A stretch of DNA of 64,000 nt. Origin: Tolypeutes matacus (lineage: Eukaryota > Chordata > Mammalia > Cingulata > Chlamyphoridae). The stretch is taken from contig JAKSZT010054324.1 in NCBI GenBank assembly GCA_026826555.1, positions 6,423,063 through 6,487,062 on the forward strand, read 5' to 3'. This document shows positions 1-13,130 of this stretch, piece by piece. Made by a program: the position numbers and the translations under genes. Under the pieces are notes generated by a model. It worked only from the letters and a program-made list of their open reading frames with translations. It did no database searches and was not told the origin of the DNA. Within the stretch, counting starts at the first letter, position 1. Each line of letters starts with the position of its first letter.

Positions 1-559
1 AATTTTGTCTTTAAGTCATTGACAAGGTGTTTTTGTTTATTGGTTTTGTTTTGTTTTGGGAGGGGCGACTGAATTCTACTGCCTGAAGCTTATGCTTAGG
101 AGTTCTGTTTCTGAGCTCTGTAGATAATAGACTCTTCCACTAATAATCTTTCAAATATTTAAAGACAGCAAGCATGTCCCAAGACTTTTCTTTATCAACT
201 CAAACATCCTAGATATCAAACTTTTAAACAACTCCATAACATCTAGCCTAAAACTGCTTCAACTAACCTTCTAGAAAAGGTTATGTGTTCAAAAACAGCC
301 AGAACTTCAGATCTAATTTAAGTACATGCACCACTGAAATGAAAGGGAGAGTTGTTGACCTCAACTTTCTTGTGAATCCCCTTCATGAAGAAGGATGTGA
401 AGATGTGCAAAGGACATTGGAGATCTTCAACAGCAGTGTCTTCAACATCAAGATGTAAACGCTTCATCTCATCTGATCAAGGGCAGGTGTCCCCCTTCAA
501 CACTCAACTCCCTCCTTACTTCTCACCTCCTTCCTGAAGCTGCAATTAGTGGACCACTA
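1..559. other. No recognisable feature
   Basis: AT-rich sequence with T-rich tracts near the start. I see no gene, RNA or named repeat here. Confidence 0.4.
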
Positions 560-905
560 CCATAAGAAGGTATCCGCCTTTCCTCTTTGGAATATTCTTT
601 ATTCCTAATCATCCTTCAGATAACAACCCATTCACCATTTCCCTGGACTCCTTGTTTATGTCAATTTTTCATGCTACATAGTCTCAAAACATCATTGAAC
701 TTTGCAACTACAACTAGTAAAAAAGATCAATGGTTGTGATTTTACATTCACATTCAATAACCATCTTCCTCTCCATCTAGATTATAAACTCCAAGGGGAA
801 GATGGATTCATTTCATGTTTGCTTATGTGTCCTCAGCATTGAGCTCAAGTCCTAGTAGATAGCAGTTGATCAGTAAATATTTGTTGAATAAAAGATTGAA
901 TGGAT
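560..905 (+). mobile_element. L2 LINE 3' fragment
   Basis: Sense-strand 3' end of an ancient L2 LINE. The diagnostic part is 770-905: a T-rich segment with 'ctccaagggg', a last-exon-like stretch about cost and storage of the element ('agcagttgatcagtaaatat'), and the typical ending TTTGTTGAATAAA followed by GAATGGATGA repeats. The upstream boundary is a guess because divergence is high. It is 5'-truncated as usual for L2 and has no coding potential left. Confidence 0.55.
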
Positions 906-2150
906 GAGTGAAAGGGAAATGAAATAAATAAAATTTTCAGAGAGAGAAAGTAGGAGGATTGGTGATAGTAGACTTAACAGAACAAATAAGCTGACACTTA
1001 CCTGCCTGGGTATATGTGTGGATGTGTGTGTGCATGTATGTTTGTGTGTGTTTATGAGTTACTGGGAAGAGGTAAAAGGGGGTGAGGATGAGCAATAAGA
1101 AGCAAGCTGAATCTCAACATATAAGCCAGTGTGTGGGGTAGAGAAATGGGTATAATCTGTAAACTAGACATTCTCAGAGCTCTGGTTACCATCCTGCTTC
1201 ACAGAGGCCATTATCATTTTCCCACCCTTGCTGAAAACAGATTTTCCCCTCTGGAGAGTTTAACCAGAGCTCCAAATTTATAGACAAGAAGCTGTGCTTA
1301 GAGTGATGGTGAGAGTGGGTGTGAGATGAAATGAGGAGAGGGGAATAAAGCGAAAATCTATGAAAAAAAAATATCAGAGTTGAAGAGAAAGAAGCTATCT
1401 ACATAACTGCTAAACTCCTACAATATAAGCCTGGAAGTCTTGCTACTACAAGTGGAGAGACAACCAAAGTATGAAGTGACCACAGAAGAAAGCACAGAGA
1501 TGGAGAAAGGCAGGTACCTAATGGAACTGCCTAGATCTAGGAATGCCTAGACTAATTAATAGCCAGCACAGGCCAGTATATCCATTTTTGTTTTTTTCTT
1601 AATTGAAACTGGAGTAATCAAAGAATCAGCTAAGGTTTTAGGTTTCTGAATATAAAGTAAATATTTAAAACCCTGACAATATTGAAATGATAGATTTAAC
1701 AAAGCAGAATGGGGAGGGAAGGAAGTGAAAAGAGTACATTTATGCTAATTCCCTTATATATTTGATACAAGGGATCGAGTTATAATTTAAAGGAGGTTAA
1801 AAAGTGTAGATGAATAAGCATATTAAGGTGTAAGTGTAAACTTAAGACATATGACACAAGAAAGCATGATGTTAGAAGAAAGGTAGGGGAAGAAGAAGGA
1901 AGTGGAAATAGAATTAATTCACACTATCTAAAAAATAGAGGTTTATATCAAACTCCAAACATCTTTTATTCCACCTCTTCAAACAGGAAGTTGGGGAAAT
2001 CCACATATTTTGAAATTAAGTACAATATTTTTCATTTCCTTCCTCTGATATCTGGTTCTGAGTCCTCCATGTCTTGTTCGCCCATCACTGGCTTTTCTAA
2101 ACATGGATTTATCAAATCTCTGACATCCAGGTAACTTGGCAATGGCTTGC
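906..2150. other. Unique-looking non-coding stretch
   Basis: No gene or named repeat was recognised. A degenerate TG-rich patch lies near 1015-1060. Only short incidental reading frames are present. Confidence 0.4.
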
Positions 2151-2220
2151 AAAAAAAAAATAGAAAGGAAAAGAAAAGAAAAGAAAAGAAAAAAGACGAG
2201 AAGAAAAGAAAAAACAAAAC
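2151..2220 (+). repeat. (AAAAG)n simple repeat
   Basis: A-run followed by degenerate AAAAG units. The run could descend from the tail of a retroposon, but no body was recognised upstream. It creates a phenylalanine-rich shadow frame on the minus strand that is not a gene. Confidence 0.85.
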
Positions 2221-5213
2221 AGGAAAGAAAAGTCTAGAGAAGACCTATTTTGGATCTTGGCTGAAAGAGCTATGCCTATGGAGTACAGAAAGGTGAGTAA
2301 ATTCTAGCATTTTGCTCTTAACCAAGAGAGAGAAATCTGCCAGTTATATAGAGGATGTGAATATATTTTTTTTATCTAAATTTATTCCTAATGCATCATT
2401 TCAAAGTAACACTATTTTAAATATCTGGTTACATTTTGTAATTGGGCAAGACTTAAAAGTAAATGAGCACAAGGATCAGGAATTATAATCCCTTTCATTC
2501 TGAAAATGTAATTGCCTCCAGTGAACTACACTCTCCACACTGAACTGTGGGTGGAGAAACTAATGGATATGTGTCAAACTTTCAGTTTAAAATTGCTTTT
2601 AATATTTTTTACTATTAATGCATGTGTCCAATTTTAGTCATTTGCCAAAGATTACATTTTATCTGCAATAAATCTTTCTTACCAAACATTTCATAAAATT
2701 CTTCTTGAAGATGTACAAATGTTGGGGAAGGTATGTGTGTGAGGAGATCATATACTCTGCTTTCTCTTCAGAAAATTCAATCACAGCTATGTTAAAGGAA
2801 TCAGAATAATTAAAGGACTGGTTTTAATGTCTTCACTTTGCCCTCTTTGTTTGACTAACTTTAGAGTACAAACCATAGAAATGAAAATCAATGCCCTGCA
2901 TGTTGAAAGAAATGCTATTTGAGGAAATAGTATATTACTCCAAAAACAGAATATCACTTAAATATGGCATTTCTTATCATGGGTACCTTTGCTCTTTAAG
3001 AATTTTTGACAATTTTTATAGAAGTTTAGGGCTCCTTATATAAGAATGGCTGGTAGCAAAGTTCACTTCCTCATTCTCTGTGCTCTTGTTTGCTCTTTTC
3101 ATAGTCCATTCCAGAGTTGGGTTACTCATTTGAATTCATCATTTTTCCACCTTCACTGTTAGCTTCTCAACTAAAGACAGGAAAGGGAGAACAGTTGCTA
3201 TCTTACTCTGTTTCTCAGCCACCTGGAAATACTAAAATCCTATCATATACACCCTTTCTTTTTGGTGAAATTATACAACAAGACACTGGATCCCTCAGGA
3301 GGTTTGAGAAGCACAAAATTTTAGGTGTCATTGCCTAAATAGAATGATTCCATAGGATTGCATATGCTACTGAAAATAAATCTGGTAGCTCACTTAAAAT
3401 TGGTAATATCCAAGTTGCCCAGTCTCTTCCTCCATACCCCAAAAGATGATTTGGAGGAAAGGCACTTCAAAAGTGTCCCAAATTAAAATCATGCTAATCT
3501 GTGTGGATGGGGTGTTTGCTCTAGGTAGTACCAGGGCGAAATTTTTGAACATCAGTGAAGAACAAAAATATTCATAATTAGACTCCAACTTTGATATATT
3601 TCAATAGAATGGAGAGAATGGGAAAAATTCTAACTTTTTACAATTCACACTTGGTAAGCAATTCATTCTACATAAATATTTACTAAGCAACTTAATAATA
3701 TTTAACTTTTTTGGCTTTTCTGGTTGTTTAATAGCTTAGAAATTTTTATGCATTTAATGGGATTCTAGGGGATTATATTCCAATACAGAGGGTGGCAGCC
3801 AATCACAGAGAAATAAAACAAATATACACACACAGGGAAAAAAAAAGAAAACATAATTCTAGCCAACCAATTTATATTACATTTAAACACACTTCTGACA
3901 AAAAATGCAGTTAAGACAATCTTAGTTTTCAATGGGAATGCTTTTCCCTCATAATTCTTTGATGTCTATTAGCACTTAATCCATTAAATAAATATTTTTG
4001 GGGCCCTGTTGTGTTGCCAAGAAACAAACATTTCTACTTTAAAAAATATCCATGCAAGTTCTGGATAGCCTATGTGAATTACAGAAGAATGACCTTTTCT
4101 TTGGCTCAGCACACATTTTAATATAAAGAATAGTTTACTTGCTTTTGCAATATCAGTGTTTATTCTTTATTCTGAATATTTTTCTTCAATTGCAATGATG
4201 TTGAATGTTCTTATCAGACCCATTTCCCCAAAATTGATGTTTTTGTTCTTTAAAGCCTCTGTTAAAACAAACAAACAAACAAAAAGTCCAAAATAAAGAA
4301 GTCAAAATTCCTTCCAGGTGTTTATCTAAACTTACTTATAGCTTTTCAGAGAGAAAGATAATCTTTCACCTGAAAAACTCTAAAAACTTCATTCTTTAAT
4401 TCATTCTTCAAATCAGGTTTAACATCTTACTAGTACTTACATTAATTTGGAGTTAATTAAAATCTTAGACATATTCATTTTATATTGGTATGGGAGTCAT
4501 ATTTTTAACTTTTTAAAACTATATTTTAGTACTTTTTCTACCAAAAGTCTTAAACTGATAAAATAGGCCTCCAGTGATGAGAGCAGGAATAAAAGGCTAA
4601 TCACAGTAATACAGAATAAGCTGGCAGGCAAATAGATAATGCTCAAATTAGAAAGAAAGAAAACAAGCAGAGAATTAAATGGAGAAAACGTTGTTTAGTT
4701 GTAAGCTACAAACAGCATGAATTTCAGAGTCTAGAAGAGATAGCAACATCTCCAGAAGAATTATTATTGATAATCATCCAGTGTTCAACAAAAAGTTTGA
4801 ACAAGTAAATAATCAGAAATCTTCTGCTATTCAGTTCACGTCAATAAATGTTCATTGGATATCCAATACATTCCAGATACTTAATAAATTCTATAAAACA
4901 AGATGTTTTACCTTGAAATTAGCCCTTGAAGGGCTAAAAATGGAGTAAATAGATACAATAATAATTTCAATATACTAAACACAGCAAGAGTCCCCACTGA
5001 GTCTAAACTGAATTTTAGAGAAATCAGACCATGTGAGCTTGATAGCAATTGGGTATTTATTTACAACCCTATGGGGGGACAAAGTCTGTGAGGGAGAATT
5101 CTAATTTACTATCACCTAGAGTCAGACACGGGGCTCATGCTGAATTGAGCATGGTGTTTTCTCACAGAATGAACATGTAAGGGTAGGACTGATGCCATTT
5201 CTGCAGGGCATAA
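2221..5213. other. Unique-looking AT-rich stretch
   Basis: No gene was recognised. It holds a short (AAAC)n patch near 4265-4285 and weak MIR/L2-like wording near 3960-4010 that is too short to call. Confidence 0.4.
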
Positions 5214-5224
5214 GGTATGGTTTT

Positions 5225-5434
5225 GTTTTTGTTTGTTTGTGCATTTTTAGAAGGTACCGGGGATTGAACCCAGGATCTTGAACATGGGAAGCAGGCACTC
5301 AACCACTAAGCTACATCCACTCCCCAATGAGAGCTGGTTTTTTCATTTGTTTTTAGGAGGTACTGGGGATCAAACCTGGGACCTCATACATGGGAAGCAG
5401 GAGCTAAACCACTTGAGCTACATCTCCTCCCCAG
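5225..5434 (-). mobile_element. Dimeric DAS-type tRNA SINE
   Basis: Two tRNA-derived SINE monomers lie head-to-tail on the minus strand (about 5341-5434 and 5246-5326), separated by a T-rich linker that is the A-rich tail of the first unit read in antisense. Each has the tRNA-like A box (antisense 'gagctacat') and B box (GGGTTCAATCC-type). A single duplication of GGTATGGTTTT flanks the pair (5214-5224 and 5435-5445). The dimer therefore entered in one retroposition event, not by two insertions. Armadillo DAS SINEs are known to use this tRNA-derived head. Confidence 0.8.
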
Positions 5435-5446
5435 GGTATGGTTTTT

Positions 5447-5854
5447 AAACACTATTTCCAAAGTATAATGATCAAATATTAAAAATATTAAAAAGTAAGA
5501 ATCCAAATAACACAAAGCAAAAGTATGAAAAAGAGTAACTATATTCAGACATATTAATTTTTATACAGATATATTTTGCCTTGCATACCAATTGTGATTT
5601 TTTTTTTCTCCTAAGAGAAAATAAATAATGTAGTGCCTCAGGGAAACATAAGAGACTTGGAGCTGTATGGCACCATGATGGTGACCAAGGCAGACTTCTC
5701 ATGAAGACACTGGTAAGAGAAACAAGGTGGTTAAATATCCACCATCAAGTGATTTTTGGAAGACACACATAATAAGAAGAGCATTGAAAAAGAACAGGAA
5801 AAGACTATCCATATATGTGAAATATTTCCAGAAAGTAACATCTTATTAAAACAC
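5447..5854. other. No recognisable feature
   Basis: AT-rich sequence between the DAS dimer and a MIR. No gene seen. Confidence 0.35.
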
Positions 5855-6095
5855 AGATTCCATGGTCACAGAGAAAACTCAGTTCAAATCCTAACTCTCA
5901 CTTATCTGAATTTTTAAAATTTAAGCATGTTACTTATTCTCTGTGCCCTCTCCTTCCTTATTTCCAAAGAAGAGGATAATAACACTACATACTTCTTAGA
6001 TTTGTGATGAATATTAAATTTGAAAATGTACACAAACCACTTAGTAAAGTGTCAGGAGCATACTTAAGTAACTTGATAAATGGCAGCCCGTGTTA
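5855..6095 (+). mobile_element. MIR SINE
   Basis: Divergent sense MIR. It shows the core 'cagttcaaatcctaactct', the segment resembling accumulation of T-rich text before 'gaggataataacactac', and the 3' part 'gatgaatattaaatttg' followed by the 'cttagtaaagtgtcaggagc' class ending. It is ancient and mammal-wide. Confidence 0.65.
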
Positions 6096-8881
6096 TATTT
6101 ACAGACTTGGAAATATTTTTAAAGGTGACAGACAATCTACAATGCATCAGTGAAGGCAAGAAATCATCAAATTTCAAACATTGTTATCTTATTTGTATGT
6201 AAATGCTGGTGGAACCTAGGGATATTTGGGTTGCATTGATGCTAAGATAGACATGGCCACGGGATGCTAAATCTGTTCTGAGTAAGGGCATTTAACAGTA
6301 ATCATGTTCCAGATAAAAGGATGCAATACCCCAGTGCAAACTAGACTGGACAAGAATAGTGTGAGATTTTGGAACAGATCCATAAAATAGAGCCAAGTCA
6401 AGAAGTAAAACTGAAAAAGATCAGAAGTGAGGCATGCAGGTTAACAAAGGAAATTTTTTTCTACGCTTAATAAGATGGAAGTTCATATCTAAATCATTCT
6501 AAATATTAAAGCATTTTAACTATAATTATGCTTAAATTAGCTGCATAGAAAGAATATATGTCATACTATCACACCACTGTAAGTTCAATCTTAAAAATAG
6601 CCATTCTGAATATTACCTTTCAGAGTCAGCAGAGCAGTAAAAAGAATCCATTATAGAAAGGTCTGAGAACAATTGAGGAATAACAGAAGGTGAAAACTAG
6701 CAAAGATGGCAGAATATAAATTTCTATTCTCACCAGCCATTCCATCATTTTTTTTAACTCATCAAATGGTAATGTCAAAAGCATCCCATTCATCCTTCTT
6801 TTCTCAGCTGAAATCTGATCTCAAGAACAACAGAAGGAGAGCAACTGTTTATTTCTACCCAAATGAGATTTGGATAAAAGAAAATGAAATCCTCTGAAGA
6901 TTCTCTTATTGACCTGACTTCATTGGGATTTTCCCAGTGTATATTGTGCCAAGAATTCATCTCCACAAAATATTTATTTGGGCACAATGCTCAAAAGAAG
7001 TAAAACATATAACCCACTATCACTCATAAGTAGTCTATTCATAACCAATGGAAACACCAAGAATCTTAAACTGAATTCTCATCCAATCTCTTGCTTACTT
7101 TGCTTCAGATAAAGTAGAAGAAAACATATTTTCTTCTTTGACCTATTCAGGCCTTAAAATGAAAACAAAACAAAAACAAACAAACAAAAAAAAAAACGAT
7201 TGTTATCCCTTATATCCAGCGGATAGAAGCTATAATAATCAATGTTCCCAGGAGCTAAGTGGCATGATGAGAACTCCCTGGAATTAAAGGTGAATTCACA
7301 TGGAATGATATAATGGATTTCTTTCTAAGGTCTTTTAGCATCCAATAAAGTTGAGAGTTCTATCTAACTTATTCTTTCACACTTTGAATATTTTTAGATT
7401 TCTTTTATTATTTAGATACAGTCTATTTCCCAGGGTTCTTTTAATTTTTATTCCAATACTTTAAATGTATCTATGTCAAAATGGGAATAAAATGATTACT
7501 TAGCTAGGGTGAAGAAAAAAGATAAATGTGTTAAGATGGTAAAGGAAAAATTACTTATTTCTGTGTTAATATTAGAAATCCCCGAAGGAAATAAAAGTCA
7601 TATGTTTTAAACCACACTGGGTCCCACACTTGCAAAACCAACAATTCTGATATTGGCACAATCTATTGGTGATACATAAGAAAAGGAAACCCTTTAAAAA
7701 AAGAAAATAACTATAATTTAAACCAATTTTGGAATTTACATTAAATTTAATTACCTTTTAAAACAATTCCTCCTTTTATTTATTTCTGATCATCCCTTTC
7801 ATGATGACAATTCTTGGAGAGAAAGGACAAAATACCTCAATTAAAAACATTCTTGTTCTGTAGGAGGTGACTATGGAATGATAAGACACTGAGTACCTTT
7901 GAGAGTAATTTTAAAAAGATAAATAGCTAAAGCTCCCATACAAAATTGGCCAGCAAACGAGATCTGATATGCTTTCTTGTCCTTTAACTACATCATATTT
8001 TAAATTATCAGATTTGAACATAACACAGTTAAGTAAAAATATTTGAGTATATTGTTCACACACAGCCACCCTTGCCCATTAATTAAGTGGCAGCATCCTC
8101 TGATGTTAGTGAGTCGAAGGGATTTCTCTTTGCTCTCTTAATGTATCTATTGAGTTTCCTTTAGAGGATAGGGAAAAAAATCAAGGATTTAAAAGGGGAA
8201 AAAACTAATATCCAGACAGCAGCTGCAGAAGATAATGGATGGACTTTTTTTTTCCATTTTAATCACATGGACTAGATAAATAATTTAGAAACCTTAAATA
8301 TAGAATGCTTTCAAAGAAAGGAAATGGACAAGGTTTCTAAAGATATTGATTTCCTAAGTGCTATATGGAGTGGCAAAGTATTAAATTTTAAATATTCTGA
8401 TCTTAATCTTTACATTATGAACTATCTATGTATTGATTGGACAGTGTGTTTACTTTCTTCTACTGAAGGCCATTTACAGATATCACTAGCTGTCATTCTG
8501 GGAAATGCATTATTGTACCATCATTATCTCCCCACAATCACAATCTCCTAGAATTTGCTTTATCAGGTTTTTTTAATACAGAAAGCTTGATGTATGGTTC
8601 TAGTTTTCATAAAGAAAAGTTTTCTGTGTATTTATATCTTTCTTACTGGAATTAAATAGAATGATGATGATGACTATTGACTATTCAACTTGGAGTTTGA
8701 ATATTCAAATTGGAACCCTGCTGTTGCTACAACTACTCTCAGAGTACAATGAAAAATCTGTTAACTTTTCTCAGGACAGAGTAGTGACTATATCATTACA
8801 TCAGCCCCCAAAAGAAAAAGATAGCAAGCTTTCTTTCTGTGGTACTATGAGATGAGGATTTACTATGAAAGAACATATTAT
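6096..8881. other. Unique-looking AT-rich stretch
   Basis: No gene was recognised. Contains an A-rich/AAAC patch (7155-7197) that looks like a decayed retroposon tail without a recognisable body. Short overlapping frames near 6.7-7.0 kb occur on both strands and look like chance. Confidence 0.4.
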
Positions 8882-9026
8882 CATAAACACTACATACAAA
8901 TAGGCCCTCAATTACTTAGAGACTTCATTCATTAAGAAAGGTTCCAATTAATGTATTTCCCAACTGTTTATAGCATTAACTACCATTAAGCCCACTCTGC
9001 CAGTAAGTATGCCTATAAGCAGAAAG
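8882..9026 (+). repeat. Ancient direct repeat, copy A (head)
   Basis: This stretch aligns to 10002-10164 over its full length with small gaps. Shared words include CATAAACACTA, CCTCAATTA, TTCCAATTAA, and CTGCCA near the end. Identity judged by eye is around 70 per cent. The copy stops at about the point where the segment near 9900 begins to match the rest of copy B, which suggests one unit later split by other DNA. I do not recognise the family. Confidence 0.6.
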
Positions 9027-9154
9027 GTCAATGGGTCTCAACTTCTATTTTTTTTTCCTTTGCTTGAAATACAAGCATCACAGAAAATATCACTTTAAGG
9101 CTGATTCTTTGCATAGTCATCAATTGAAAGTAGCAGCATTAATTCATGCTGGGC

Positions 9155-9174
9155 TAGTGCTAAAACTAGCACTA
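9155..9174. repeat. Perfect 8-bp inverted repeat
   Basis: TAGTGCTA and TAGCACTA separated by AAAC can form a short hairpin. No poly-T or gene context supports a function; chance occurrence is possible. Confidence 0.7.
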
Positions 9175-9289
9175 AAATGAGTGTCTCAGTGGACATCACC
9201 CCATCAACTCTTCACTGTGCTAAAAAATCAGTAGATGAAAGGATACAAAAGTTAGAAGAGCAAATTTTTAGCTTTTAGACACATTGAAA

Positions 9290-9760
9290 TTCTTTCATGA
9301 ACTAGCTCCCCACCTCCCTTGTTTGGACCCAGTAAGACCAAAAGAATTCTGTAATTCAGATGATAAATTTATTAATTTTGTCTTTTATCAAGTCCTATCA
9401 CCATGAACCAAGATTTTGCTCATGCCTACTCCAGTCTTGATTTAGCCTCCTCATATAGTAAACGCTACCTTTTTTCTCACATCTCAGATACATCATGAGA
9501 ATTTCCAAGGAAGCTTTCCCTGTTCTTGACCAAATCATATGTAACCATAGCTCCATATCATTCTTCATTATGAAATTCATCACGTTTTCTTGGGCCATTC
9601 TTTTATTATTGTCTGCCACACTCACTAGACTATAATCTAATTAGAGCTAGAAATCCCCTCTATTGTCCTGTCATTGTCTTTCCTGAGCTAAGGACAGTGC
9701 TTGACAGGAGTCAAGCAAAACTTGTTGGGTAAATGAACAAGTGAATGAATAAAGTAATGA
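9290..9760 (+). mobile_element. L2 LINE 3' fragment
   Basis: Sense L2. It reads through a late-ORF2-like stretch with 'tttccaaggaagctttccctg', then 'actagactataatctaatta', 'aggacagtgcttgacaggag' and the terminal 'ttgttgggtaaatgaacaag' plus GAATGAATAA. It lies between the two halves of the split direct repeat. Confidence 0.6.
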
Positions 9761-9900
9761 GATTATGAATCCCACAGGCAGAAAATAAACTATGGATCTT
9801 AAAAAAATAGATTAACATAACAGCTGAGAGGAAAGTTAACACCTCTTGGCCAACCTGTCATACAGATTAGAAAACTGAGGCCCCGAAAGTTTAAACAAAT

Positions 9901-9941
9901 GAGTATTGGCAACAATTCTTTGCACACTGCCCCATGCATTG
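9901..9941 (+). repeat. Ancient direct repeat, copy A (tail)
   Basis: This short segment matches 10151-10190, the tail of copy B; both share the frame TTGGCA/GTGGCA, then a CAYACTGCCCYATSCATTG-type word. It appears to be the remainder of copy A after about 870 bp of other sequence, including an L2 fragment. Confidence 0.45.
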
Positions 9942-10001
9942 ATAACAACTTATTAATTATGGATTTCAGAATTTATTATAAAAGGATTTATTAATTCTAG
10001 C

Positions 10002-10190
10002 CATAAACACTATATGCAAATATGTCCTCAATTATTCCAAAGAGACTGCATTCTTTACAAGGTGTTCCAATTAACACATCTCCCAAATGCTTATTGGTGT
10101 TGATGACATCATCAAGTGTAAACAGATTCTGCCATAAAGTGTGCATACAAGTTAGTGGCAGAAATACTTTTCATACTGCCCTATCCATTG
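10002..10190 (+). repeat. Ancient direct repeat, copy B (uninterrupted)
   Basis: The complete unit. Its first 160 bp match 8882-9026 and its last 40 bp match 9901-9941. It overlaps a 75-residue frame that has no recognisable similarity and is probably chance. Confidence 0.55.
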
Positions 10191-10249
10191 TACTAATTTT
10201 TAATCCAGTGCAAATGAAGATATTTTTTTTATTAAATCCTAACATTTGA

Positions 10250-13130
10250 AAGTCATGTTATCTTTGAAATCATCCCTTTACTATATTTTACTATGACACT
10301 TAAAGAAGAGAAGAATACTTCACTTCTAAAATTCCATATATTTTAATATATGCTGCTACCTGATGTTGTGTCATCTTATACATTTTAAATAAATGTTTCA
10401 TCTTTTCTTTGTGCTAAGAGGTGATTTTACCCCGAGGGGCACTGTTTTATGAATTCAATAGCAAATACTAAAGTAGGCCTAGAAGGAGCCTGGAGGCTTT
10501 TCTTGATCTATTCTTGAATCTTCAAATAAGAGAATATCTTAACCGTTACATAAACAAGCATTGGCTCATGTGCTGAGGCTTTAATGAATTCAGAACAGGA
10601 CTAATGAGAATTAAGTAGTAGACGTTAAAGTTTAATCATCTCTAACACTCTACTTTCGTTTTATTCTATTTGATTTTTCTGTGCATGCTGAGTGTGACAG
10701 AATGCCAGAAAGCAGGCTCGAGTTGATTTAGAGATATGGGGAGCAATACGAAGAAACATGGACTTCTATGATAGGAGCTTGTGCAGTTCAACAACCACGT
10801 TTTATCCCGGAAAAAGCCTACTTAGAAGTCCTTGTCTACATGAGTATTCTAGTTTACAAACTTTTAAAAAAAGGTAAATCCCATATCCTTTCCTAAGTAC
10901 CAATAACGTACAGTATTTTTCTGCCTACCTAATCAGTATCTCATATTGCATTTTAAGATCATTTCCTACTATATTGTCTTTATTTGCATTTCCTGAATAT
11001 TTTAACTTCTATATTGACTTTTCTAATCTATGTAATTTTGTGACAAACTGAGACAAGCCATGTACTCATTTTATTTAGCTTTTTTTTTTTTTGTTATATG
11101 TTACAATTTTTATTTATAAGGAGACTAACAAACTCTACCTTTGCTTTAGTCATCTGAAGATACAGTTCAGCATTTAATAATTTGTTTTCAATTCTAAATT
11201 AAAGAAATAGAAAGTTTGCCTTTATTTATATGTCTATTTTGGGACTAACTTTTTGTCCAAGGATCACCTTGTTTCTTTCTATATATATTTGAATATTTAC
11301 ATAAGGAATAGGAAAAAATGGCCTTATCTTCCAAACTTTAAAAAAAAAGTTTCACATTCCCATACCTGGAATAAGTTAGCTGAGAGAGCTGGTACATGCT
11401 GGTTAACTGGATGATAAATTTGACTAGTAATAAAATCATCAATGCATCATAAAATGTATTGGCTACATAACGTACAAGGTCCAAAGCAAAGGGAAAACAT
11501 GTGGTCCTTTGTTCAAAAATTATTAAGAATTTCAAGACAGTGAGAGCAAAATATTAAACCATGCATAGGACTCTTCTAAATTTGGGGCCCTGTGTGACAG
11601 CACAGGTGGCATGCTGTGTAGCTGGCCCTCAATTTAACTACCATTTCACACTAATTACTAAGGATGATTTCCTTAATTCATGTTCATTTTGGAGAGGTCA
11701 GGTATTGGTGACTCTGAAGGAAGCTCTTCTCTTTGGTGAACCATGGCTTTTATGTGTTTGGTGGAAATGGTTCAAATGATGTGGCCACTGTAAGATAAAT
11801 ATTTGATTACTAGACTGGTTGATCAAACTAGAAATACTGTTATATATTTTTAAATAGCCTTCATAAACAATAAGTTTAAGACCCTTCTCAGAGAAGTTAA
11901 TAGAAATGCCAAAAAAGTTTGAGGCTTCATCGTATTTAGAAATGTTTTACACAGATAAACTAAAAACACTCAGAGTTACTGGCCAATAATAGTACAAATG
12001 CAATTTTTATCTGTTCTCAAGTAATAAATTTAGTGAGAGCTGAGATGTTGAGCTATTTTGTGTTTTACACTTAAATGTAGAACTTGGTAGCTAATGGATT
12101 TGTTGTTTAAATAAAAATAAATGTGGTATGAGTATAGAGAATAATACTGCACAGTTTTATCTCCTGTTTAAAGGTGATACTAATGGACTTAGGTTACTGT
12201 GCTGCTTCAGTGAGGAACCACAAATCACACTGTGACAGGTTTCAGGAGAGAACATTATTTCCAAAGTCAAAACTGTGCCAGGGATCTTTGTTGAAAGTAG
12301 GATCTTATATATAGTCTCAGCAACATCATGATGGTAAAGCACATTGAGGGATTTAGGATGGATGGAAGGCATGTAAGGGTGAGGTCTGTAAGAGCTCCAG
12401 AAATTCAGATCATAAAGCCCATTGCCATTCATTTAGGATTTTTAAATTATTTTATATAATGGATCTCATCTTTAATCAGCAGTATTTCAGAATTAAATAA
12501 GGGGAAGGTGTATTACATTCCTTAAAAAAGAACCTGTTCACGGAACAAGTATAGAACTTACCTAGGAGAAGGAATGAATCAATAGATTTAATCCATTTCT
12601 GGGAAATACATCCTTGGAGAGGTGGGGAGTGGAAAGTCATACAAATTGTAACTGACTCCTTGAAATCATTGAATCTGGTCAGTAATAGTTGTATCTAATG
12701 ACGGTAAAAAAAAAAAAAAAAAAAAAAGAGCTCCGTCTTCAAAGCTGTAAACTTGTTAGTCACAAGATCCATTTCTTAATTACTATCCCCTCCTGACTTA
12801 CTTATCTGACCTTAAAGAGACTGAAATTAAATCTGTCAATAATGTGCACCCAATAAATCAGTTGCATTATTTGAGGTTACTGTACTTGGAAAGGAGCATT
12901 TTAATTGAGGGAACAAGTTCAGATAATAAAATAGATAATAAAATAATATGATTTAAATGGCATAAACACCAGATTTTCAAGATGGATGTCATAACCTTTC
13001 TGAGACATCGTTTTTCTATACAAGAACAAGCTTGTGTTGAGAGACAATTCTGTGGGAATTGCACACTTTTTCAGATCTTATGAGTAGAGATCTTGCTTGT
13101 CTTTGTTCCAGACTATCTTTTCAGGGATAT
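10250..13130. other. Unique-looking AT-rich stretch
   Basis: No gene or named repeat was recognised apart from a 22-bp A-run at 12706-12727. A 91-residue minus frame at 12157-12432 has no family resemblance and no flanking gene structure. Confidence 0.4.
12706..12727 (+). repeat. Poly(A) run
   Basis: Uninterrupted 22-bp A run. It may be a retroposon tail, but no body was recognised immediately upstream. Confidence 0.8.

Noticed and set aside
12157..12432. 91-residue minus frame as a possible gene
   Set aside because: No domain, no splice or regulatory context, and length within chance expectation for this window.
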